Below are positions 51,020-61,700 of a stretch of 64,000 nt of DNA, piece after piece. Source of the stretch: Thermoplasmata archaeon (GTDB taxonomy: Archaea > Thermoplasmatota > Penumbrarchaeia > JAEHCK01); the NCBI GenBank assembly GCA_020696345.1, contig JAEHCK010000004.1:22916-86915 (forward strand), in the 5' to 3' direction. The position numbers were made by a program, and so were the translations under genes. Position 1 is the first letter of the stretch. Every line of letters starts with the position of its first letter. The notes below the pieces were generated by a model. That model made no database searches. It was not told where the DNA came from and worked only from the letters and a program-made list of their open reading frames with translations.

Positions 51020-51691
51020 ATGTCAGAGAATATCTCCTCGGAATTTCCAAACACATTTTATGTAAATGATATATTATGCACACGAAACCTATGCCCAGGC
51101 AACCAGGTCTATGGAGAGGCTTTATACAAGATCAAAGGAGAAGAATACCGATCTTGGGACCCGAACCGAAGTAAACTTGCCGCATTGATCTTGAAAGGTT
51201 GTAAATTTTTACCCATTACCCCAACCACGGATGTATTATACCTGGGCGCAGCGAACGGCACTACCGCAAGCCATGTTTCCGATATTGCAACGTTGGGCAA
51301 GATATTTTGTGTCGAGTTTTCAGCGCGTGCGTTTAAGGACCTTCTAAAAGTTGCTGATACACGAAATAATATGTATCCGATTTTGGAGGATGTATTTTAT
51401 CCGGTGAGGTATGGTCCTCTGGTGGGAAAGGTAGATGTTCTATACCAGGACATATCCCAACGCGATCAACTAAGGGCTTTTATCATCAATGCACGAAATT
51501 TTCTCAAACCACACAGCCATGGTATCTTAATGATAAAATCGAGAAGTATAGATATCACAAAAGCGCCAAAGCAAATATTCAAAGAAATAATCACACAATT
51601 GAATGACCAAGGTTTCAAGATCCTTGAACAGCACACCTTGGAACCTTATACAAAAGATCATCTTGGTATTATTATCAAAAGCAGTGTGTAG
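51020..51691 (+). CDS. flpA: Fibrillarin-like rRNA/tRNA 2'-O-methyltransferase
   Basis: EYRSWDPNRSKLAA, VLYLGAANGTTASHVSDI, VDVLYQDISQRDQ, GILMIKSRSID. Confidence 0.93.
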   Translation: MSENISSEFPNTFYVNDILCTRNLCPGNQVYGEALYKIKGEEYRSWDPNRSKLAALILKGCKFLPITPTTDVLYLGAANGTTASHVSDIATLGKIFCVEFSARAFKDLLKVADTRNNMYPILEDVFYPVRYGPLVGKVDVLYQDISQRDQLRAFIINARNFLKPHSHGILMIKSRSIDITKAPKQIFKEIITQLNDQGFKILEQHTLEPYTKDHLGIIIKSSV

Positions 51692-51800
51692 TTTTGTAGT
51701 TCAACGATGATCCAAAATAAAAAAAAAGAACGATTAATATTAAATATCTAATATTCCATCCTTGCTTTTCATTTGAAATAACACACCAGGGGATGATACT

Positions 51801-52124
51801 ATTATAATAACTACAAGAGATAGTATAACCAATCATACAGTTGGAAAATATCATGGCATTGTTACTGGTGTCTGCGTTCAAACAGAAAATATAAGTAAGG
51901 ATATTGGCACAAGCTTTCGCTCTGTGGTCGGTGGCGAGGCTATTGGATATACTAAAATGGTGGAGATTTCTGTGAGAACCGCAATGAGCAGGCTGCAGGA
52001 GAACGCAAAGAAACTTGGTGCAAATGCAATTGTATGCATAAGGTTCAGCACGAGCCAGACCAAGGACGGTGCCGCTGAGATCATAATTTACGGTACTGCA
52101 GTGACAATTAGAAAGTGTAAGTGA
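51801..52124 (+). CDS. YbjQ/UPF0145-like (heavy-metal-binding) protein, apparent AUU/AUA start
   Basis: IIITTRDSITNHTVGKYHGIVTGVCVQTENISKDIGTSFRSVVGGEAIGYTKMVEISVRTAMSRLQENAKKLGANAIVCIRFSTS; in-frame stop at 51774, no ATG/GTG/TTG before 51924; GGGGATGAT SD-like. Confidence 0.75.
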   Translation: MIITTRDSITNHTVGKYHGIVTGVCVQTENISKDIGTSFRSVVGGEAIGYTKMVEISVRTAMSRLQENAKKLGANAIVCIRFSTSQTKDGAAEIIIYGTAVTIRKCK

Positions 52125-52285
52125 AACCTTAAAAGTAGGAGTTATTATCAGGGATTCTGCACAAAAATAAGATAGATTAATATTTAATTCTTATTTTTAT
52201 GTATAGTTTGGGATTTTGAGTTTTGGATTTATTCTTTATCTATTAAATTGGAGAAGAAATTATTTGTTATATCCAGTCAGCGATC

Positions 52286-52386
52286 CCCCCCCTCTCCAAG
52301 TGCTTTCCATCGATAACTAATCGAAACGGTCTCCCCTCACCAAACGATTATATTTATTAAATGATAGTAGTGGTCGGCCGTAGGCC
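52286..52386 (+). repeat. Dispersed intergenic repeat family, copy 4
   Basis: CTCTCCAAGTGCTTTCCATCGATAACTAATCGAAACGGTCTCCCCTCACCAAACGATTATATTTATTAAATGATAGTAGTGGTCGGCCGTAGGCC. Confidence 0.8.
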
Positions 52387-53042
52387 TAAGGCTTCAACGC
52401 ATGCCCCTCAATACGCAGTTCCAACCTGCGTTCCAGATCAAGCTCGGTACTCTCTTTACGTGTGAACCAGCTTAAAAGAAAACGTTTCATGGTATCCTGG
52501 ATGAATTCTTCGAATTTATCATGTGCAGAGCCGTTGTTTTTTATCTTCCCCGCCGATAATAGATCATAGGCATTCAATACAAGTTTCCCATCTTTCAATT
52601 CGATCTTGTACATAAGATCAAGGCGGTTTACATCTGATAATTCCGGCATGAAAAGCACAAGCTCGGCCTCACCCTCCTTGATTATTGGAACCGCCACACG
52701 TTCACCGCGCCGGCAGGCCTCCAGAAACGCCGAGCTTTTATCACCAGACACAGATACACGATTAACAACACCTTGAGCCTGAACCTCGTTTGCAATACCT
52801 GCCTTCGTACCTTCCGTTTTTAGTTGATCGGGCCTGGCCGGTTCTATTGTTGAAATTAAATATTTTTCTTTCTCAAAAAGCTCTTTTACAAATTGCAACC
52901 GTGGTATTATGATGTTTTTAATTTCTTTTATCTTTTTCAGGCGTTCCTTCTCTCGACCATCACGGTCATCGATCACCTTTTTGACCCGGCCTAACTTGCT
53001 GTTGATAATCTCTTTTAGTTCACTCTTCCAATCTTTTGCCAT
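52386..53042 (-). CDS. Hypothetical protein, charged N-terminal coiled region
   Basis: 218 aa ORF; directly abuts 53043..55010 (probable operon). Confidence 0.65.
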   Translation of the reverse strand: MAKDWKSELKEIINSKLGRVKKVIDDRDGREKERLKKIKEIKNIIIPRLQFVKELFEKEKYLISTIEPARPDQLKTEGTKAGIANEVQAQGVVNRVSVSGDKSSAFLEACRRGERVAVPIIKEGEAELVLFMPELSDVNRLDLMYKIELKDGKLVLNAYDLLSAGKIKNNGSAHDKFEEFIQDTMKRFLLSWFTRKESTELDLERRLELRIEGHALKP

Positions 53043-55010
53043 TTAATTTACCTCTCTAACTATTTTGGGTGGTGGTGGGCGTTTCTTTGGCTTCTCAGGT
53101 TCGTGTTTTGGTTTAGGTTTAGGTTCGGGTTCGCGCAATCGTTCGGGTTCTTGTTCTCGTTCCTGCCTGCGCCGCCGTAGCCGCCTATCCTGGGCACTCC
53201 AGTCTTCCACATATCCGGAATCAGCCTCATCTATATCATTATCTTCATCCACTGCCGGTTCGGGCTCTTCATCTTGGGCATAACGCTCACGGTTGCGCCC
53301 ACGGCCGCGTTCACGCCCTCGCTCATGTTTGTGACGCTCTTGTTCTTCTTCATATTCATAGTCGTACCTAGGCCCTGCCTCACGCTCTTTTTCTTTATCT
53401 TGATACCTTTTCTTCTTTTCCGAACCCATTGGTGATCCCAAACCCAGAAACGGTCGGTGAACAAGCTCCAGATCGTAATAATCCAACCCACGCTCTCTAC
53501 CGCTGTCTTCAACCTGAAATCCATTGGCTTTGCATAACTCCAATTTATCATCAAAATGCGCATCCGAACCGTATAAAGAATATTTCAGTGCTTTTGCAAC
53601 CGGCTCTTTGTTGAACAACGGCCCCTCCTTGCCACGCATCTTGTTAACGAAAACGTTCATGGCCAGCCTACCCTGCGCCCGACCGGTCCGTGTTTCCCAA
53701 TCACGCAGCTGGACCACTTCCATCTGGACAGTCTTGTCTTGCATCTGTTCGTACGATATTTTTACCACGACCTTACGCAAATATTCGCGTTCTATAAGGC
53801 CTCGTGGTCTGCTTTTTATCTCAAACATATTGAGCGATCTTCGCCAGCCGCGAGTTGTCTGGCTTTCACCACGTGTCTCAAAATAGAATGTATCATTACG
53901 CAGCACCGGCCAGCTAGCGAGAAGCATAACCACTGTCAAGACGCCGCCTATGGCTGCGGTGATCCACCAGCCAATAAATTGAATTGCGGAGAGTATTACA
54001 AATACGGTCATGATCACGAAAAAGACCAGTGAGAGAATAACTACCACTAATGCGATCAATTCACCACGCTTTTCCGTCAACCAGTAAAGCAGAATTGAAA
54101 TGAAGAAAATTATCAATGCAGCCAATAACAGACCTGCGCTTACCACCAGCCCATCCGCCTCGTGGTCCGACCATGCACCTGCGAGTGCGGTAGCGATCAA
54201 CGAGATTATGATCAATATCAGATATATTATGAAGTTCGTGACATTACGGTCAGAGAACGTCCAGTATGTAACTAGCATGACCAGACCCAAACTCGATAGA
54301 CACAATATGAACCCAAAAAGCCCCAGATCGGAAGTAATACAGACCGCCATGCCTGCAATAGTGAATAGTAACGTGATGAGCATGGACATGTATGCCATCA
54401 TTGGTAGTTTCTTTTCTACATTTTTTGGCTCGAACCGGAGTTCGGTCATGACCCTTTTATTTTTCAGCCACGACAAAATAAAAAATATGATCGAAAGAAC
54501 GATGAATAATATTAGAATAACCGCGCAGAACAGCGGCATGTAAAAGGCCGGCTCTTTCTCATCTTTTGCTCCCTTGATGTCGATATTGAATGTTGTTTGG
54601 TCTATTGTTTGATTGTTCTGGTCTTTTGCTATTAAGGTCACATTGTAATTTCCCGAGGCCCAGTTCTTCACCGATACTTCGAATTTCCAGATATAATCAT
54701 TTACGATCGAATATTGATCTAATTTTGTCTGGTTGTCTTTCGAGATTTCGACCTGTATAGTTCTTACATTCTTGGGAAAGCCGCTTTCCATGGTTAACTT
54801 GTCTTTAAATGACTTTCCACTGTTCGTACTCTTTACACTCTCGAACAGGTCATCATCATCATCATCACTTTGGCTGTGGATGGTCGGACTTATCAAGGGA
54901 ATAAATAATAATATTATGATAAAAATAAATATAAATGCTATTTTCAGTGGTTGTCGCTCAAACCCATTATTATTGCAATGTTCCCTCTTCTTGGAAAAAA
55001 ACATTTGCAT
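53043..55010 (-). CDS. Polytopic membrane protein with charged Arg/Glu/Pro-rich C-terminal tail
   Basis: Signal/TM at N-terminus, multiple TM helices, tail 'RGRERGRGRNRERYAQDEEPEPAVDEDNDIDEAD'. Confidence 0.7.
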   Translation of the reverse strand: MQMFFSKKREHCNNNGFERQPLKIAFIFIFIIILLFIPLISPTIHSQSDDDDDDLFESVKSTNSGKSFKDKLTMESGFPKNVRTIQVEISKDNQTKLDQYSIVNDYIWKFEVSVKNWASGNYNVTLIAKDQNNQTIDQTTFNIDIKGAKDEKEPAFYMPLFCAVILILFIVLSIIFFILSWLKNKRVMTELRFEPKNVEKKLPMMAYMSMLITLLFTIAGMAVCITSDLGLFGFILCLSSLGLVMLVTYWTFSDRNVTNFIIYLILIIISLIATALAGAWSDHEADGLVVSAGLLLAALIIFFISILLYWLTEKRGELIALVVVILSLVFFVIMTVFVILSAIQFIGWWITAAIGGVLTVVMLLASWPVLRNDTFYFETRGESQTTRGWRRSLNMFEIKSRPRGLIEREYLRKVVVKISYEQMQDKTVQMEVVQLRDWETRTGRAQGRLAMNVFVNKMRGKEGPLFNKEPVAKALKYSLYGSDAHFDDKLELCKANGFQVEDSGRERGLDYYDLELVHRPFLGLGSPMGSEKKKRYQDKEKEREAGPRYDYEYEEEQERHKHERGRERGRGRNRERYAQDEEPEPAVDEDNDIDEADSGYVEDWSAQDRRLRRRRQEREQEPERLREPEPKPKPKHEPEKPKKRPPPPKIVREVN

Positions 55011-55099
55011 CTTTTACTAAATATAGTAGTGATTATTTAAAATCTTGGTTGAGTGATGTACTTGACTGCTGAAATATTTAATGAATTATGGATGGTGGA

Positions 55100-55203
55100 T
55101 GGTCATCTGGTCAGCTAGTCGATCAGTCAGCTAGTCAATCGGTAGACTAACGAACTAGTAGACTGATAGACCAGTAGACTGATAACAGGTAGACCGGTGG
55201 ACT
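55100..55203. repeat. Degenerate 8-bp periodic array
   Basis: tggtcatc|tggtcagc|tagtcgat|cagtcagc|tagtcaat|cggtagac|taacgaac|tagtagac|tgatagac|cagtagac|tgataaca. Confidence 0.85.
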
Positions 55204-55344
55204 ATCTCTCGTTACCCATCATTCCATTACCTCAACACCCCTTATTCCATCACCACTCATTAATTTCTGAATACTAAACCATTAACCCACAAAGTAGTAT
55301 TAATCAATGGTAATATTCCCTTTCACACCGTATTCCCATAATTT

Positions 55345-55545
55345 ATGAAAAATTTAATAACTTTAATAGAAAAGCATCCCGAAGGTTATGTTGCATATCC
55401 TCTGAGATTAAAAGGTGTTATTGTTGGTGAGGGTAATACTTACGAAGAGGCCTTAAAAGATGTAAAGTCTGCAATCAAATTCCATATAGAAACATTTATT
55501 GCAGAAGTGGCGATGAAAGATGAAATTCCCCAGAGAAGCACCTAA
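55345..55545 (+). CDS. HicB-like antitoxin
   Basis: MKNLITLIEKHPEGYVAYPLRLKGVIVGEGNTYEEALKDVKSAIKFHIETF. Confidence 0.8.
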   Translation: MKNLITLIEKHPEGYVAYPLRLKGVIVGEGNTYEEALKDVKSAIKFHIETFIAEVAMKDEIPQRST

Positions 55546-55639
55546 ACGTAAGGTGATCAAGGCCCTTCAATTAATTGAAGATCTTAAAAAAGAAAATAAT
55601 AAGTTAGGACAGAGAATTGAAGCATTAGAAGGGGAATAG
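55520..55639 (+). pseudogene. Truncated HicA-like ORF (39 aa) overlapping hicB 3' end
   Basis: MKFPREAPKRKVIKALQLIEDLKKENNKLGQRIEALEGE; HicA-like N-terminus, no GSHxxx catalytic His region. Confidence 0.5.
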
Positions 55640-55669
55640 GATATTTAGACCAAAATAATTTCAGTTCTC

Positions 55670-57688
55670 CTATTTTTCTTTTTTTATTCTGGTCAATGTG
55701 AATTTTACTATTATTAATATTACTACGATTATGATGATCCCAATAATTATTATATAAATATCTACCGAGGGTTTGTGATCAACGATGCTTTTTTCATGTC
55801 GATCAGGGTCGTTCGGAGAATCATCAAGTTGTAACCCAGTTGTCGAATCCTTCTTTGACATACCCGGGTTCCAGTGGTCAGGGTATTTGTCACCATCAGA
55901 ATCCACGCTAGCTGCTTTATCATTGGGGAATGCATCAGTACTATCATAATAATCATCACCATCAGTATCCGCATGAATGGGACTTGTTTTATAAATTTTG
56001 ATCTCATCTCCATCTGATAATCCATCCAAATCGGTATCATTATAATAAGGATCTGTATTATTTTTAAATTCCTCAAAATTCGTTAAATCGTCGTTATCTG
56101 AATCATTATTAGCATCCATCGGATCATTTTTATCGAAACCATGACCTTCTTCCCAGCTATCAGGCATGCCGTCTCCATCTGTGTCGTTGTCCTCTGACTG
56201 GGTCGTATTGCCATTACCAGATACAGAAATTATTAAAATATCAGTAGCTGATAATTCTCCGTCATTGACAATAAGTATCACGGTATAATTTCCGGATTGA
56301 TTGTATATATGAGATGTATTACAATCATTTTGCCAATTAGTTATAATTCCATCCCCAAATACCCATGTATAAATTAGATAAGCTCCTTCAGGATCATATG
56401 AGCCGTTACATTCAAAATACACGATTTTACCTACAGTAGCATTTTGATCTGGACCGGCATCAGCAACTGGTGGTTGATTTACCTTTAATTCTAGTGTATT
56501 TGGATTAGGTTTTGTTAAAAATGGTATATAATTGACTTTTCCCAAATCCCAGTCATTATTATAATCATATATTTTTTCATCAATAATACTAGTATCGGTT
56601 GTCCCCCACCAATTATATCGAAAATCAAAATCGCCATATTTTTTTGGAGAATTGATATAAACATTGAATTTGCTATTATTATTAATATTATTATCTTTTA
56701 TATCTCTTATATTCCCAGGAGATAATAATATGCCATAATTATTATTAGAAATAGAATTATTTTTTAATATTATCTCTTCATCCCATGGTGAAACTTTAAC
56801 ATCATTATTTGAAATTTTAAAACCATATTCATTGAAGGATATTAAATTATTCATAATAGTAACAACATTTTTAATTTTACTCAAAGAATCGGTATTTAGA
56901 TATATCCCCTTTATACTTGAAATAATAACATTTTCGAGAATTTTTGTGTTAACTCCTTTATTATTAAAAACAATTCCATTGTCAGCATTTTCAATTTTAT
57001 TGTTTTTTATCAACAAAGTGTAATTATTAGTAGAGATATTTTCAATATTATTCCGAAGATTGGGGTATAGATCAATTGCATTACCCCTTATACTTCTAAA
57101 AGAATTGTTAATTATTTGATCTGTAATAATGGATTTAACATAGTCATCATAATAGAAATAAAAAATATTTATTCCATCGGATTGCTCAACAATATTATTT
57201 TGAAAGATTGGAAGAATATGTGGATATTTATTATGTAATATAATACCATCAACAGCATATTCAATCTTACACCATTCAATAATAGAACTATTATTAGGAT
57301 TATTTAGTAATTCTATCGAAGTCCACTCTTCTTCTGAGTTTGTTTGTTCATTAATTGTAAAAGTGATCATTTTATTTTTTGTACCTTTTGCAATAAGCGT
57401 TCCTTCAACTCTTATTAAAGATTTAAAATTGAATTTAATGATCGCTCCAGGTTGAATCGTTAATGTAGTATTTTTGTCAACCAAAATACTTTCTTTTATT
57501 ATATACGGACTATCTTCAAATGTCCAGGTAGTATTTATTGAAATTATTCCTTTAACTTCTGTTGAACTGCCTGCACTAACTTGAATAGGTTCAATAAATA
57601 ATCCAATTAATACACTAAACGTAAACATCCAAATCGTTAAAATCAATACTAAATGCTTATAAAACTTTTTATTTTTCTTAAATAACAT
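55670..57688 (-). CDS. Secreted right-handed beta-helix (NosD/PbH1-like) protein with PKD and TSP3-like repeats and C-terminal TM
   Basis: 'IENADNGIVFNNKGVNTKILENVIISS'; 'VADAGPDQNATVGKIVYFECNGSYDPEG'; 'DNDTDGDGMPDSWEEGHGFD'. Confidence 0.85.
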   Translation of the reverse strand: MLFKKNKKFYKHLVLILTIWMFTFSVLIGLFIEPIQVSAGSSTEVKGIISINTTWTFEDSPYIIKESILVDKNTTLTIQPGAIIKFNFKSLIRVEGTLIAKGTKNKMITFTINEQTNSEEEWTSIELLNNPNNSSIIEWCKIEYAVDGIILHNKYPHILPIFQNNIVEQSDGINIFYFYYDDYVKSIITDQIINNSFRSIRGNAIDLYPNLRNNIENISTNNYTLLIKNNKIENADNGIVFNNKGVNTKILENVIISSIKGIYLNTDSLSKIKNVVTIMNNLISFNEYGFKISNNDVKVSPWDEEIILKNNSISNNNYGILLSPGNIRDIKDNNINNNSKFNVYINSPKKYGDFDFRYNWWGTTDTSIIDEKIYDYNNDWDLGKVNYIPFLTKPNPNTLELKVNQPPVADAGPDQNATVGKIVYFECNGSYDPEGAYLIYTWVFGDGIITNWQNDCNTSHIYNQSGNYTVILIVNDGELSATDILIISVSGNGNTTQSEDNDTDGDGMPDSWEEGHGFDKNDPMDANNDSDNDDLTNFEEFKNNTDPYYNDTDLDGLSDGDEIKIYKTSPIHADTDGDDYYDSTDAFPNDKAASVDSDGDKYPDHWNPGMSKKDSTTGLQLDDSPNDPDRHEKSIVDHKPSVDIYIIIIGIIIIVVILIIVKFTLTRIKKEK

Positions 57689-57848
57689 TTTTTCACCCTA
57701 TTGTTAGAAAAACCTATCAATAATATCCTATTTAAAACATTGAAGCTATAATTATTTATTGACAAACATATGCATAAACAGTTATCAAATAATATATAAA
57801 TTTATTTCTAATTCGGGCTTCATCACAATTATCATTATATTTATGCAA

Positions 57849-58220
57849 TTATTCCCTAGTTCGCTTGGAACGCAGAGGTATACGTTTAACTCTACCACAA
57901 TTTTTACAACATATAATGATCTTGCCACCAAGAGTTCGCACCCGTGCCGAGGCGCTGTTACCCAAGAACGAATTACATGATCGGCACACCAGCAACCCGA
58001 AATATCTATCCATGCGTACATTGTACCGCATTCCAATTTTACGGGCCAGCTCCACATATCTTTTGGCACGCGGCAGGTTCTTGTTCTCGACACTCTCACG
58101 TTCTGCCAGTGTAAATAGTATGTGCATGCGTTCTTTGGCGATCGCGGTCATCTCTTTGGTACGCCTACCCATGCGGCTGCGTCTTCGAAATCTTTGAGTA
58201 ACAATTTTTTTATTATCCAT
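57849..58220 (-). CDS. rnp4: RNase P protein component 4 (Rpp21/Rpr2)
   Basis: ERMHILFTLAERESVENKNLPRAKRYVELARKIGMRYNVRMDRYFGLLVCRSCNSFL...CKNCGRVKRIPL. Confidence 0.92.
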   Translation of the reverse strand: MDNKKIVTQRFRRRSRMGRRTKEMTAIAKERMHILFTLAERESVENKNLPRAKRYVELARKIGMRYNVRMDRYFGLLVCRSCNSFLGNSASARVRTLGGKIIICCKNCGRVKRIPLRSKRTRE

Positions 58221-58254
58221 GGAAATTATAAATTGTGATATAATATTTTAAGGT

Positions 58255-58755
58255 TGGCATTTTCTATATTGCAATTAATTGTTGGGATGTTCTATATTGC
58301 GATTAATTACTGGGATGTTCTATTTTTCAATTAATTACTGGGATGTTCTATTTTTCAATTAATTACTGGGATGTTCTATTTTTCGATTAATTACTGGGAT
58401 GTTGTATATTTTGATTAATTATTAGGATGTTCTATTTTGTGATTAATTATTAAGATGTCCTAAAGTTAGGTCATTGGTTATAGGCCATAGGTGGTAGGTT
58501 TTCAATTTATATCGCTAGATACCTATAACCTAAGTCCTACCACCTATTACCTTTATCTAGCATCCTGCCATCTCAACGACATATAGAACATCCTGCCATC
58601 CCAGCGATATATAGAACATCCTGCCATCCCAGCGATATATAGAACATCCTGCCATCCCAGCGATATATAGAACATCCTGTCATCCAAACGACATATAGAA
58701 CATCCTGATATCCCTACGACATATAGAACATCCTGATATCCCTACGACATATACA
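58255..58755. repeat. Two-armed 28-bp tandem repeat element around a palindromic centre
   Basis: Left arm ATTAATTACTGGGATGTTCTATTTTTCA (~7x); centre GGTGGTAGG...CCTACCACC; right arm CATCCTGCCATCCCAGCGATATATAGAA (~8x). Confidence 0.92.
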
Positions 58756-61700
58756 ACATCTTCTTTTTCCGCTGTCCGTATTTATTGACCAGAACAATGA
58801 CAATAAATAATGCCCCAAGCGGTAGGAAGATCGTAGAATATTCCGGGATCACGACGCAAATATCCACTGCAAAATCCGATATTGTCGGATCATAATTCGA
58901 TGTTGCAATGATCTTTATTGTCCCATTCACATAACCTGAACCAACCGGAACATGTACCATTACTATTATCTGGAACTCTTCATCAGGGTCTAGCATATCG
59001 GTATCGGGTTGACCGTCGGAATCGCTGTCGAACGATGAGTTCACCCAGTCCCAGGTACCATCACCTGTGTTATCGATCGCGATCATTTCGTCATTAGAAT
59101 CAAACAATCCGTCATCATTCGTGTCATTATATATGGTGATCTTCCAACTCTGACTCGAGGTTACGGAAAGTTCAAAACTATCGGTGAACGGTGCGTTATT
59201 TGTAATTGTATGTGCATAGGTTTCATTGGTTCCCGGCGCCACCTCCGAATAGTGATCAGGTGTAACCGATACATTTGCACCGGGTACGGAGAATGTGGTG
59301 GTTGAATTCATATAGACGCCATTCGTTTCCATTGCAACGACGGTTACACTATAAGTACCATTAACTGGCACAGATGGTAATTTATAGCTGTAGTTGTAAA
59401 TTTGCCAGAAATATGGTGATGTAGGGTCAGTTATATAACTACTCATGGCGGCGCCGTTCACGATATCTCCAAATGTCCCGCCAGGCGAGGTAATATAGAC
59501 ATTCGCACTAGTATCTTGCACTCCAAATGGATCAGTGATATTTGCCCGGATCTCAACATACTCATCTTTAAAGAATTCATCCTGTATGGTGTCAGAAGTC
59601 AAATTATAGATATTAACCCATTCAACATCAATATAGGTATCAGTTGGCAGATCGATCCGAGAATCGTATGTTGATGAGTCATAATACAGCTCGATAAAGC
59701 CATCCTTACCCTTACCACCTCTATGCGCACTATCCACATTGATAGTTATGGTAAGGGCCTCGCCAACTGGTATTGTTGCAACACTAGGCGTTATTTCGAA
59801 TGTATACCACTGTGCTGACACCAAGTCAGTGATCTTTTTTGAACCTATGATAGTAGCGCCATAGCTTAAGATCACTTCAACATCGGGATCACCCTCAGAT
59901 CCCGGACCAGTAGCGGCTGTAGGGTCGATGTAAAGATAGACCGGAATATTGCCGGAAAGGTTAAAATCCGATGCAAACACGGGTGAAAGGTCCCACACAT
60001 GATTTTTATTGTCATTTATCTTCACACGAGTATTGGCAGGGTTGGTTCCGACGAATGTGTCCATAAGATCATCCCGACCGTTCTCATGTAAATATGAGTT
60101 CTTGACCTTCTTGGTTGCGGAAACCTCGGTTGTTGCTTTAGCAGTATCAAATATACTTGAATTGTAAGCTGATGTGGCAGTGATCATTGTAATATCACTT
60201 TTAGATTCAGCACCGGTTGGTATGGTCTTTTGCAGTGTAATGCTTGTCTCCTGTAACGGGTTGAGAGTCACATCCGGATTTCCGTCAGTATTGGAATCAT
60301 AATTCGAGTATATCCAGTCCCAGGCGCCATCACCATTCGAGTCATAGGCCACCGGAACACCATTGAATAATAGATCCGAGCGCCAGCCCTGGGTAGACCC
60401 GCCAACTGAAATGTCATAGGTATCTGTAGTATTACCAATGTTCATCACATTGAACGAATAATTCTCAATACTATTTTCCGAGGCATATTTAACAAGGTCG
60501 GGATAGACCGAAACACCGTACATTGGTTGGATTATGAAATATTCTTCCCACATATCCTTGACATCATTAGATTCTGTTGCATTCACGCGGACAGTATACC
60601 AACCAGCTTCAAAGCCTTGGGGGATCGTATAATTATATTCGTAAATTCGCCAAAAATATGGCGATGTGCCATCTTCTGAAGATACATTTATCATCTCAAC
60701 ATCATTCAGATCCGGGTTGATCGAATTATCCGGCATCAGCATTGTGAGGTTCACATATTTGATATCATACAGTCCAAGTGGGTCGGTGACATTTACACGT
60801 ATCGTAACATTTTCTCCGGAATTGATCAGTGAAGTCTCATTACCTGTCTGGTTGTAGATCTTTATCCAGTTGACATCAATATATGTATCGGTCGCCAAAA
60901 CCATTCTTGAATTTTCATTAACGGAATCGTAAGATATATCGATCTTACCTGATTTCGCCTTTTTACCGGTACCTGCTGCTGCACTGGTTACTTTTGTATT
61001 AAGATTGATCGCACTATTTTCGGGTATTGACGAAACTAACGGGGTGATAGGAAAAACATACCAGTCTTTTTTATCAACATCGGTTATATTAAAAGTGCCA
61101 ATAGTTGTAGAACCGTAGGTTAGATTTACGGTTAGGTCTGGCCAACCTTCGTTACCATCGCCGGTAGCTGCCTTTGGGGCAAGAAAGAGATGCACAAAAA
61201 TAGTATCGTTTAGATTAAAGTTGCCTGCAAACGAAGGCATTTGTACCCAGCTATGAGCTTGATTATTTTCTAATTTCACATTTGTTGCTCTACCCTCAGT
61301 AGATTCTGCAGTGTTCATTACATCTCCAGTGGGTGTATTTAGCAGGTATAATGTCTTGGTTTCCTCAGAGGTTGCACGGGTGCCGGACCTATTGGAATTA
61401 ATACCAAAGAGATCTGAACTCGTTAAAAAACTAAAATTGATATGATCACCGGAATTTACCTCGCGTATTATCTGTGCTCTGGACTCGTTGTAAGGGTTCA
61501 TCATCGCATACTTGGTATCACCGAAACTGAATTCAACGATCTGCTCATCATCGGTTCTTGGTTCAAATATTGCCAGTCCAAGAGTGAACTGCCAGTTTGC
61601 TAAGATAGAGCTATTGCTGATGTCAAATTTAACGGGCAGCCGGTAATAGAGATCCTCATCAGGATCGAAATAGTATAACCCCTTGAAATCAACATAATTC

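Noticed and set aside
53065-53283. Plus-strand Gly/Ser-rich ORF
   Set aside because: Antisense of the Arg/Glu/Pro-rich tail of 53043-55010.
58255-58755. CRISPR array candidate (28-bp repeats)
   Set aside because: Tandem repeats without spacers; arms are inverted relative to one another.
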